Source: Flavobacterium sp. (lineage in GTDB: Bacteria > Bacteroidota > Bacteroidia > Flavobacteriales > Flavobacteriaceae). From it: DNA of 64,000 bases. Where the stretch lies: positions 48,036-112,035 of the forward strand of contig JAEUTY010000045.1 of the NCBI GenBank assembly GCA_016787805.1. Direction: 5' to 3'. Each line of letters begins with the position of its first letter. Position 1 is the first letter of the stretch. This document shows positions 46,923 to 54,875 of the stretch, in pieces. The position numbers and the translations under genes are program-made. The notes under the pieces are model-generated. The model saw nothing but the letters and a program-made list of their open reading frames with translations. It did not search any database and was not told the DNA's origin.

Positions 46923-48884
46923 ATGAAAAAACAACTCAGTTTATTGTTTTTGTTTATTTCATCCTCTTTTGTTTTGGCTCAAAATGAAAGAATGGACAGT
47001 TTAACTGTGGTTTTAAAACGGGCAAAAAATGATATTGATAAAGTGGAAACACTCAATGCTATTGCCGACGAGTACAAAACATCTGATCCAAAAATGATGT
47101 TGCAATTTGCTGAGCAAGCATTGCAATTATCAAAAAAAATAAACTACAAGGTAGCCGAAGGAAATGCCTATTTAAATATAGGAAATGCTAATATTATTTT
47201 GGGAAGTTATACTATTGCATTACAAAATTCCAATTCGGCTGCTTTTCTTTTTGAAAATCTGACCAACGCCAATCCAAAGCAAACCATCGAAATAAAAAAG
47301 GGTTTAGCCAAAGCCTATGGTAGTATGGGGATTATTTTTTCAGAACAAAGCAATTATACTCAGGCTTTGCATTATTACTTAAAGTCTGTTAAAATATATG
47401 AATCATTAAATGATGAAGCCAAATGCGCTTCAATTTACAATAATATAGGTATAGTTTTTAAATCACAATCTTATGATTTTAAGGCATTAGAGTATTTTGT
47501 TAAAGCACAAAAAATCAAAGAAAAATTAAATGACCCTACCATTAGTATTACCATTACCAATATTGCTAATTGTTATTTGAAGCAAAAAAATTTCGACAAA
47601 GCTTTTGATTATTATCTTCAAGCAAAAAAATATTTCGATCAGTTTCCTAATCCACGTGGTTTAGGCGAATGGTATAACAATTTTGGTTTGCTTTTTAAAG
47701 AATCTAAAAATAGTAGCAAAGCTATTGAAAACTGGAATTTAGCCATTCAAACATTTCAATCAATTGACGACAAGTTTGGTATTGCCGATACTTACCTTTA
47801 TTTAGGACAATTGTATTTAGACCAAAATCAAACTGCAAAAGCTATAGAAATGGCAAAAAAGGCTTTGCAATTGGCATCGGAATTAGAAATTTTGGAGCAA
47901 CAAATGATATCTGAAAAACTGTTAACGGATTGTTATTCAAAAGAAAATAATGCATCATTAGCATTGTTGCATTACAAGTTGTACAATAAGCTAAAAGATA
48001 GCTTGGTCAATGAAGCAAATACCAGGAAAAGTGTTGAAGCTGAAATGAATTTTGAGTTTGAAAAGAAAGAAGCTATTCATAAAAAAGAGCTTGAAAATAA
48101 AGAACTTTTGCTAAAAGAAGAATCCAAACGCAGCAAATTGCAATTGTTTTTTTCACTATTATTTGGAGTATTGTTGTTCGGATTAGGATTTTTGATTTAC
48201 AACCGAATTCAACTGAAAAAAACACTGGTGCTTCAAAAAGAATTAGCCGAATACGAGCAAAAAGCCTTGCATTTGCAAATGAACCCTCATTTTGTTTTCA
48301 ATTGTTTGGGTTCGATTTCGAGTTTTATTGTCAACAATGGCAACGAATCGGCTATAAAATATTTGGCCAAGTTTTCAAAACTTATGCGGTTGACTTTAGA
48401 ATATTCCAAAGAATCATTGATTCCTATTGACAAAGAAATTGAAGGATTGCAAAATTACCTCGAACTCGAACAATTGCGATTCAACAATAAGTTTAGTTTC
48501 TCTATAGACAAAAGTAATGCTATCGAAGATGATATGGCTATTCCTCCATTATTATTGCAACCATTTGTTGAGAATGCTATCATACATGGAGTAATACCAA
48601 AGAAAGAATTGGGAACAATTGCTATTCATTTTTTTATTGAAAAAGAACATTTAGTGTGCACTGTTGAAGACGACGGAATCGGTTTTCAACAGTCGCAACT
48701 AAATAAAGAAAAAACGGTGGTAATTCATAAGTCTATGGCTTTGGAAATTACCAAAAAACGTTTGCAAATGATAGAATCAACAACCAATCAAAAAGCTAAT
48801 TTTAGCATTGAAGAAATAGTAAAAGAAAACCTTATTAAAGGAACTAAGGTAATATTGCATTTACCAATTCAATATATTAATTAA
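46923..48884 (+). CDS. LytS-type sensor histidine kinase with periplasmic TPR domain (operon 1)
   Basis: 653 residues. Signal peptide (about 1-20), a string of TPR repeats (about 40-350, for example YTQALHYYLKSVKIYESL and FDKAFDYYLQAKKYF), a charged coiled-coil, one transmembrane helix (about 407-426), then the PF06580 kinase core with phospho-acceptor His456 in LQMNPHFVFN, N-box PPLLLQPFVENAIIHG and G-box VEDDGIGF. The topology puts the TPRs in the periplasm as the likely sensor. The response-regulator gene starts 2 bp after the stop. It is a clear paralogue of the kinase at 52182. Confidence 0.92.
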   Translation: MKKQLSLLFLFISSSFVLAQNERMDSLTVVLKRAKNDIDKVETLNAIADEYKTSDPKMMLQFAEQALQLSKKINYKVAEGNAYLNIGNANIILGSYTIALQNSNSAAFLFENLTNANPKQTIEIKKGLAKAYGSMGIIFSEQSNYTQALHYYLKSVKIYESLNDEAKCASIYNNIGIVFKSQSYDFKALEYFVKAQKIKEKLNDPTISITITNIANCYLKQKNFDKAFDYYLQAKKYFDQFPNPRGLGEWYNNFGLLFKESKNSSKAIENWNLAIQTFQSIDDKFGIADTYLYLGQLYLDQNQTAKAIEMAKKALQLASELEILEQQMISEKLLTDCYSKENNASLALLHYKLYNKLKDSLVNEANTRKSVEAEMNFEFEKKEAIHKKELENKELLLKEESKRSKLQLFFSLLFGVLLFGLGFLIYNRIQLKKTLVLQKELAEYEQKALHLQMNPHFVFNCLGSISSFIVNNGNESAIKYLAKFSKLMRLTLEYSKESLIPIDKEIEGLQNYLELEQLRFNNKFSFSIDKSNAIEDDMAIPPLLLQPFVENAIIHGVIPKKELGTIAIHFFIEKEHLVCTVEDDGIGFQQSQLNKEKTVVIHKSMALEITKKRLQMIESTTNQKANFSIEEIVKENLIKGTKVILHLPIQYIN

Positions 48885-48886
48885 CT

Positions 48887-49657
48887 ATGATTTCAGCAGT
48901 ATTAATAGACGACGACTTCAACCTTCGCAATGGTACGAAAGGATTGCTCAATTTGTACGCACCACAAATTAAAATTATTGGTGAAGCCGATGATGTAGCA
49001 ACCGGAATTAAAGTTATTAACGCACTAAAACCTGATGTTGTATTTTTGGATATTCAACTCAATGACGGAACTGGCTTTGACATTTTAGAACAATTAGCGC
49101 TTATAAACGGAAAAATAACCTCTCACATTGTATTTATAACGGCGCATGAGCAATATGCAATAAAAGCTTTCCGATTTAGTGCTTTGGATTTTTTGCTAAA
49201 ACCAGTTGATCCCGACGAATTGAAAAAAGTAATCAGTAAAATTCATGAAGTTATAGAAAAGAGCAGCAATTACGCACATATCGATTTGTTGATAGAAAAT
49301 ATCAGAAAGAAAGTTGACAAATTTCAACGAATAGCGCTATCCAATGCTGATGGAATTCATCTTTTTGAAGTAAGTGATATTATTCGATGCGAAAGCGAAG
49401 ACAATTACACCAAATTTTACATCAAAAACAATAAACCCATTTTGATTTCAAAAACATTAAAAGAGTACGAAGAATTGTTAACCGAACATGGATTTGTGCG
49501 CATTCACCAATCGCATTTAATCAATTTGGCTTTTTTGAAATCATTTATTAAAAAAGAGGGTGGTTATGTGATTATGGCTGATAATAGTAACTTGCCAATT
49601 TCACAACGCAAAAAAGATAGTTTGCAGGAAATTTTAACGAAGCAAATGAACAATTAA
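48887..49657 (+). CDS. LytTR family response regulator (operon 1)
   Basis: 256 residues. Receiver domain with acidic pocket IDDD (8-10), phospho-acceptor Asp55 in VVFLDIQL, Thr in FITAHE and Lys in LLKPVDPDE. The C-terminal LytTR DNA-binding domain (about 145-250) shows IIRCESEDNYTKFY and GFVRIHQSHLINL. It should be phosphorylated by the adjacent kinase and bind direct repeats such as those at 46836 and 52092. It lies 11 bp before the LRR gene. Confidence 0.95.
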   Translation: MISAVLIDDDFNLRNGTKGLLNLYAPQIKIIGEADDVATGIKVINALKPDVVFLDIQLNDGTGFDILEQLALINGKITSHIVFITAHEQYAIKAFRFSALDFLLKPVDPDELKKVISKIHEVIEKSSNYAHIDLLIENIRKKVDKFQRIALSNADGIHLFEVSDIIRCESEDNYTKFYIKNNKPILISKTLKEYEELLTEHGFVRIHQSHLINLAFLKSFIKKEGGYVIMADNSNLPISQRKKDSLQEILTKQMNN

Positions 49658-49668
49658 TCTGGATTATT

Positions 49669-51978
49669 ATGAAAAAGTATTTTGTGCTCTTTACATTGTG
49701 TTTTTCTGTTTGTTCTTTTGCGCAAATAGTTAATATACCTGATGCTAACTTTAAAACAAAATTAATCGCTCTCGGAGTTGATACTAATAATAATGTCGAA
49801 ATTGAAGTGAGTGAAGCTTTGGCGATTACTAATTTAGATGTTTCAAGTTCATCTATATCTGATTTATCAGGTATTGAGAGTTTTACCAATTTAATAAATT
49901 TTGATTGTCATTCAAATCAAATCACTTTTTTAAATATTAATAGCTTAGTAAACCTCCAAGTACTTAATGCGAATGATAATCTTTTGTCGACTTTCTCAAT
50001 ATTAGGGTTAAGCAACTTAACACATTTAAGTTTGTCAATTAATAATTTAAGTTCATTGGATGCAAGTGGTTTGTTTAATCTTTTGGTTCTAAATTGTTCA
50101 GATAATCTTATTGCATCATTAAATGTGTCAGGGTTAACAAATCTTATTGAACTCAACTGTAGTAATAATAAACTTGTATCAATTGATTTAAGTAACTTAG
50201 ATAATTTACAGCGTTTAATATGTGCAGGAAACCACCTTGACACAATTAATGTTATTAATCTAAGTAATCTTGATAGATTGCATTGTGATAATAATGGTTT
50301 GACTTCTTTAAATTTAAGCGGATTGTCTCTTCTATTTGAGGTAAATTGCAGTAATAATTTGATTACGTCGATAAATCTGAGTGGTTTAGAATCCTTGAAC
50401 AATTTTTATTGTTCATCAAATGAATTAACTACATTGGATTTTAGCAACATACCTGATTTATTTATTTTAGAATGCCAAAATAACCAACTTGAAACACTAT
50501 TTTTAAAGAATGGTAAAGTTGAGAATACTTTAGTTTTCTCTGATAATCCAAATTTGACATACATATGTGCTGATGAAGATCAAGTTGCAAGCATTCAAAC
50601 CATGGCTGCTACTAATGTGGTTGTTAACTCTTATTGTAGCTTTACACCTGGCGGAAATTTCAATACAATCAATGGAACTATTAAATTTGATCAAGTAGGC
50701 GATGGTTGCGATGCTACCGACAATATACCTCCTTTCGTTCGATTTGAAATGCAAAGCCCAACCAACCAAGTAGAATTTTCTTCCAATGCTGTCGGCGAAT
50801 ACGCCGCTTACGCAATGTTAGGGGAATATGTAGTAACACCAATAATTGAAAATCCGAGTTGGTTTACTATTACTCCAGAGAATGCAACAGTTACATTTGA
50901 TAATACGGACAACAATTTTGTTACACAAAACTTTTGCATCACACCCACTGATATTCATTCTGACGCGGCAATTGTAATCACTCCATTGAATCAACCTGTT
51001 CCTAACACTAATGTAACGTATCAAATTGTTTTCAGAAATAAAGGTACACAACCCTTATTTGGTGTAATCTCATTGAATTATGATGATGGAGCTTTGGATT
51101 ATGTAGATTCGTCTATTTTTCCCGATAATCAAGTTGGTGGTCAATTGGATTGGAACTACATTGAATTGTTGCCGTTTGAGACTAGAACTTTTTTAGTCAC
51201 TTTCAATGTTGGACAAGCTGTTCCAATTGACTATGTTTTACAGCTTACCTCACAAATTTCAACTTCTTTAACCGATGAAATACCATTGGATAATCAATTT
51301 TTATACAAGCGTAAAGTTGTTTCATTTTCCAATTCAAATACTATAACTTGTTTGCAAGGAGAAATAGCGCCAGTAACTTTAATTGGAGAATATCTTGATT
51401 ATGCTGTAGATTTTGAAAATACAGGATTAGCTCCAATTGAAAATGCCGTTATCAAATTTCAAATTAATCCTACAATGTTTGATGCTAACTCAATCCAAAT
51501 TCAAGAGGCAACGGATACAGCTTTTCTTAGAAAAAATGGAAATGTCGTAGAAGTTATTCTTCAACAAGTGAATATTGATACGGGCGGACATGGCAATGTT
51601 TTACTCAAAATTAAAAGCCAACCTACACTTCAAGAGGGAGGCTCAGTAGTCAATGTAGCCAGTATTTATTTTGATTATAACGCACCAATTATAACTAATG
51701 AAGCCGAAACAACGTTTAAAATATTGAATAATCCAAGTTTTCAGTCTGATGAATCGATAACAGTTTTCCCAAATCCAACAACTTCAGTTATTAATATCGA
51801 TTGCAGTAACACTATCAAAACCGTGGAGTTGTATGATGTGCAAGGTCGATTGTTGCAAATTCAAATGGTAGATAGCACTACCACAAGTTTGGATATTTCA
51901 AGTAAAACGAGTGGAATTTATTTCGTCAAAATCACTTCCGAAAAAGGCGTGAAGGTCGAAAAAATTAGTAAAGAATAG
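49669..51978 (+). CDS. Secreted leucine-rich-repeat protein with T9SS sorting tail (operon 1)
   Basis: 769 residues. Signal peptide (MKKYFVLFTLCFSVCSFAQ), an N-terminal cap IVNIPDANFKTKL with an EF-hand-like loop (DTNNNVEIEVSE; the usual Gly is Val), then about a dozen repeats of 20-22 residues (L-x-x-L-x-C-S-x-N-x-L), an Ig-like part, a conserved domain with SGGHGNVLLKI-type motif (here DTGGHGNVLLKI) and FDYNAPI, and a C-terminal type A sorting domain (VFPNPTTSVINI ... GIYFVKITSEKG). It is exported across the outer membrane by T9SS, so it is probably a surface adhesin or ligand binder. Same operon as the kinase-regulator pair. Confidence 0.9.
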   Translation: MKKYFVLFTLCFSVCSFAQIVNIPDANFKTKLIALGVDTNNNVEIEVSEALAITNLDVSSSSISDLSGIESFTNLINFDCHSNQITFLNINSLVNLQVLNANDNLLSTFSILGLSNLTHLSLSINNLSSLDASGLFNLLVLNCSDNLIASLNVSGLTNLIELNCSNNKLVSIDLSNLDNLQRLICAGNHLDTINVINLSNLDRLHCDNNGLTSLNLSGLSLLFEVNCSNNLITSINLSGLESLNNFYCSSNELTTLDFSNIPDLFILECQNNQLETLFLKNGKVENTLVFSDNPNLTYICADEDQVASIQTMAATNVVVNSYCSFTPGGNFNTINGTIKFDQVGDGCDATDNIPPFVRFEMQSPTNQVEFSSNAVGEYAAYAMLGEYVVTPIIENPSWFTITPENATVTFDNTDNNFVTQNFCITPTDIHSDAAIVITPLNQPVPNTNVTYQIVFRNKGTQPLFGVISLNYDDGALDYVDSSIFPDNQVGGQLDWNYIELLPFETRTFLVTFNVGQAVPIDYVLQLTSQISTSLTDEIPLDNQFLYKRKVVSFSNSNTITCLQGEIAPVTLIGEYLDYAVDFENTGLAPIENAVIKFQINPTMFDANSIQIQEATDTAFLRKNGNVVEVILQQVNIDTGGHGNVLLKIKSQPTLQEGGSVVNVASIYFDYNAPIITNEAETTFKILNNPSFQSDESITVFPNPTTSVINIDCSNTIKTVELYDVQGRLLQIQMVDSTTTSLDISSKTSGIYFVKITSEKGVKVEKISKE

Positions 51979-51989
51979 TTAGTTGGGTA

Positions 51990-52032
51990 ACCGTGGATAG
52001 AGTAAGTTAGTCTCTATCTGCGGTTTTTTTTA
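51990..52032 (+). terminator. Terminator of sensor-LRR operon 1
   Basis: ACCG-TG-GATAGAG pairs with CTCTATC-TG-CGGT around a 9-nt loop, with a 2x2 internal mismatch, followed by eight or more T. Confidence 0.85.
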
Positions 52033-52052
52033 TTTTAAATGTATTTAGTTAG

Positions 52053-52078
52053 CCTGATAAGTTTTCATCAGGTTTTTT
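52053..52078 (+). terminator. Second, tandem terminator
   Basis: CCTGAT ... ATCAGG with an 8-nt loop followed by six T, 21 bp after the first terminator. Confidence 0.7.
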
Positions 52079-52091
52079 GCTTTATATACTA

Positions 52092-52124
52092 CAAATTCTC
52101 ATTTAAGTCCAGCAAATTCTCATT
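52092..52124 (+). promoter_or_regulatory. Direct-repeat pair, candidate LytTR binding site 2
   Basis: CAAATTCTCATT occurs at 52092-52103 and 52113-52124, exactly 21 bp apart. It ends 26 bp before the TACATTTG -7 box. With the pair at 46837/46858 (CGAATTCTAATT) the shared core is C(G/A)AATTCT(A/C)ATT, with the same period and nearly the same promoter distance. Confidence 0.6.
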
Positions 52125-52150
52125 CGTAAATTTTGCAATTAATATTGTTT

Positions 52151-52158
52151 TACATTTG
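52151..52158 (+). promoter_or_regulatory. -7 box (TACATTTG) of sensor-LRR operon 2
   Basis: Exact TAnnTTTG match 23 bp before the kinase ATG. A TTTG at 52132-52135 is only 15 bp upstream, too close for a normal -33 box. Confidence 0.6.
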
Positions 52159-52181
52159 TTTAGCGATAAAGTCAAAAGCTA

Positions 52182-54083
52182 ATGCAATTCAAAAAAATAT
52201 ATTATCTACTTTTTTTAGTGTTTACCTTTTTAGGTTATTCACAAAATGATGCAGCAACAATTCTTGGTCTGAAAAAGCAGTTTGACAATGAAAAAAATGA
52301 ATTAAATCAAGCTAAAATTGCACTTCAAATCGCAGAGAAAATTAATTACGCAAACTTGGATGAGGTTGTTTTTTATGCTCAAAAAGGCTACACAATCAGC
52401 AAACAAAAAAAGGATTATGAACAACAAGTCAAAGCCATTCAATTTTTAGGAAATGCTGCCATTATTAAAGGGAATTACCCAAAAGCTAGTCAGTTTTTTA
52501 CAGAAGCAAAAAGTATTTTTGAACAACATCTTCCTCAAAATCAGGAAGGATTAATTAAAACATTAGGTAGTTTGGGGGTGATAGCTTCCGAACAAAGCAA
52601 CTATAATAAAGCACTAGAATATTATTTCCAAGGTAAAAAAATAGCCGACAAGCACCAACTCGTCGCCTTGCAAATCATTTTGAATAACAATATTGGAGTG
52701 ATTTACAAATCGACCAACCGTTATAATGACGCTTTAAAGATATTGAATGAAACTCAGCTATTGCAAAAGAAGACAAAACTTCCAGGTCGCGGAACTACTT
52801 TAACTAATATTGCAACTATTTACGAAGAATTGAATCAATACAAGCAAGTCAAAAAATACCTTGATTGGGCAGCTATTGAGTTGAAAAACAGTCAAGATCA
52901 TAGAGCAATAGGCGAGTGGAACAATAATATGGGTTCATATTATTTTAAAACTTATGATTATACTACTGCCGAAAAACATTGGAATGCAGCCTTGTCGAGT
53001 TTTGATAAAATACAAGATCAATTTGGAAGTTTCGATACGTATTGGTATTTGGCAACTTTAAAAAAAGAGCAAAATCAAATTAGTTTGGCCTTATCTTTTG
53101 CATTGAAAGCCAGAAAATTAGCTGATGCAACACAAGTCTTAGAACATCAAACCAAAATTGAAAAACTCTTGAGTGAATTGTATGAAAAGAACAATGAGGC
53201 TGTTCTTGCTTTACAACATTCTAAAAAACATCAAGTGTTGAAAGACAGTTTGGTGAATCAAGAAAACATCCGAAAAATGACACAAGCTGAAATGAATTTT
53301 GCGTTTGAAAAAGAAAAAATGAAACACCAAGAAGCGTTGAATAAAGCCAATAATAAACAATGGTTTTGGGCGTTGGGAATACTCATTTTATTGTTGCTGT
53401 TTGGCTTGTTTTACCTTCAAAAGAAAAAAGAACAACAAAAACAACAATTACAACTCGAAAATCAATTGCTCGATTATAAACAGAAGGCGTTGCATTTGCA
53501 GATGAATCCACATTTTTTGTACAATTGTTTGGCTGCTATTTCTTCGTACATCATGCAAAATGAAAAAGAAGCAGCGGCAAAGTATTTGGCTATGTTTTCC
53601 AAATTGATGCGATTTACGTTAGAATCTTCAAAGGAAAATTGGATTACGTTGGATAAAGAATTAGCGAGTTTGAACCAATATTTATCACTCGAACAATTGC
53701 GTTTGAAAAACATCTTCGAATTCACCATTGATCGTTCAACTTCGGTAGAAGACGATATGCTCGTTCCTCCAATGTTGATTCAACCTTTGGTAGAAAACGC
53801 CATCATTCACGGCATTTTACCCAAACAAGAAAAAGGAAATATCGAGTTGAATTTTGATGTTCAAAATAATCAGTTGTTTGTTACGATTGAAGACAACGGA
53901 ATAGGAATTGAACAATCAGTGGCAGAAAAACAAAATCAAGTTGAATTGCATAAATCGTTAGCATTAAATATTATCAGAGACCGATTGGAAATGCTACAAA
54001 AAAACAACAATACAGAAGCACGATTAGAGTACCAACCTACAAATATTGGAACAAAGGTTTTACTTGTAATTCCGATAAAATAA
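52182..54083 (+). CDS. LytS-type sensor histidine kinase with periplasmic TPR domain (operon 2)
   Basis: 633 residues, paralogue of the kinase at 46923. Signal peptide (about 1-21), TPR repeats (about 40-345, such as YNKALEYYFQGKKIA), transmembrane helix at about 394-412 (WFWALGILILLLLFGLFYL), coiled-coil, then phospho-acceptor His444 in LQMNPHFLYN, N-box PPMLIQPLVENAIIHG and G-box IEDNGIGI. The TPR part has diverged much more than the catalytic part, suggesting different ligands. The regulator follows 7 bp downstream. Confidence 0.92.
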   Translation: MQFKKIYYLLFLVFTFLGYSQNDAATILGLKKQFDNEKNELNQAKIALQIAEKINYANLDEVVFYAQKGYTISKQKKDYEQQVKAIQFLGNAAIIKGNYPKASQFFTEAKSIFEQHLPQNQEGLIKTLGSLGVIASEQSNYNKALEYYFQGKKIADKHQLVALQIILNNNIGVIYKSTNRYNDALKILNETQLLQKKTKLPGRGTTLTNIATIYEELNQYKQVKKYLDWAAIELKNSQDHRAIGEWNNNMGSYYFKTYDYTTAEKHWNAALSSFDKIQDQFGSFDTYWYLATLKKEQNQISLALSFALKARKLADATQVLEHQTKIEKLLSELYEKNNEAVLALQHSKKHQVLKDSLVNQENIRKMTQAEMNFAFEKEKMKHQEALNKANNKQWFWALGILILLLLFGLFYLQKKKEQQKQQLQLENQLLDYKQKALHLQMNPHFLYNCLAAISSYIMQNEKEAAAKYLAMFSKLMRFTLESSKENWITLDKELASLNQYLSLEQLRLKNIFEFTIDRSTSVEDDMLVPPMLIQPLVENAIIHGILPKQEKGNIELNFDVQNNQLFVTIEDNGIGIEQSVAEKQNQVELHKSLALNIIRDRLEMLQKNNNTEARLEYQPTNIGTKVLLVIPIK

Positions 54084-54090
54084 TTTCAAA

Positions 54091-54846
54091 ATGATTAAAA
54101 CCATTCTCATAGAAGACGACGAAATTCTCCGCAAAGGATTACACCAAATGTTAGAGCTTTATGCACCTAATTTTGTAGTTATTGCTGAAGCTGAAACGGT
54201 TGCAAATGCAGTTGAAGTTTTGTTAGAAAAAGAACCCGATGTTGTGTTTTTAGACATCATGCTCATAGGTGGAACTGGTTTTGATGTATTGAAACAATAC
54301 CAAGTAAAAAATGGATTTCCTAATTTTCAATTGGTGTTTATCACAGCTTTTGAAGAATATGCCATAAAAGCTTTTCGCATGAGTGCTTTGGATTATTTGC
54401 TCAAACCCGTTGATCCTGACGAACTCAAAGAAGTAATCCGAAAAATAGAAAAAGCAAAAACACTTCATCCTGACTCATTTGAACTATTGATAGACCAATT
54501 AGGCAAACAAAACCATAACAAGAAAATAGCTTTGGCCACAGCAGAAGGTATTCATATTGTTTTGATAGATGAAATCGTTTATGCACAAGCCGATAACAAT
54601 TACACGACCATTGTACTCAACAATAATAAGCAAATTATTGTTTCAAAACCTTTAAAAGAATATGAGGAATTACTAGCGGAAAAAGGGTTTTTACGCATTC
54701 ATCAATCGTATTTAATTAATACACAATACGTGCAATTTTTTGATAAAATGGAACACACAGTTCAACTCAACACCAACGCCATTCTTCCTGTTGCGAGTAG
54801 AAAAAAAGAGTTGCTGTTGCAAACTATAACCAAATTAACAAGATAG
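54091..54846 (+). CDS. LytTR family response regulator (operon 2)
   Basis: 251 residues, paralogue of the regulator at 48887. Receiver with IEDD (8-10), Asp55 in VVFLDIML, Thr in FITAFE and Lys in LLKPVDPDE; LytTR domain with IVYAQADNNYTTIV and GFLRIHQSYLINT. The DNA-contacting region is similar to that of its paralogue, so cross-binding to the two related direct-repeat sites is possible. It lies 29 bp before the first LRR gene. Confidence 0.95.
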   Translation: MIKTILIEDDEILRKGLHQMLELYAPNFVVIAEAETVANAVEVLLEKEPDVVFLDIMLIGGTGFDVLKQYQVKNGFPNFQLVFITAFEEYAIKAFRMSALDYLLKPVDPDELKEVIRKIEKAKTLHPDSFELLIDQLGKQNHNKKIALATAEGIHIVLIDEIVYAQADNNYTTIVLNNNKQIIVSKPLKEYEELLAEKGFLRIHQSYLINTQYVQFFDKMEHTVQLNTNAILPVASRKKELLLQTITKLTR

Positions 54847-54875
54847 AATTAAAGTCAAACAAAATAAGAAAGCCT

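Noticed and set aside
49917-50402. Long antisense reading frame (161 codons) opposite the first LRR gene, and similar ones opposite the other LRR genes
   Set aside because: Regular repeats with biased codons leave the opposite strand open; the predicted peptides are repetitive shadows without start signals.
52092-52124. Short direct repeats as the remnant of a CRISPR array
   Set aside because: Only two units with a 9-bp gap, in a promoter region and matched by a similar pair upstream of the paralogous operon; a regulator site explains them better. No cas genes are present.
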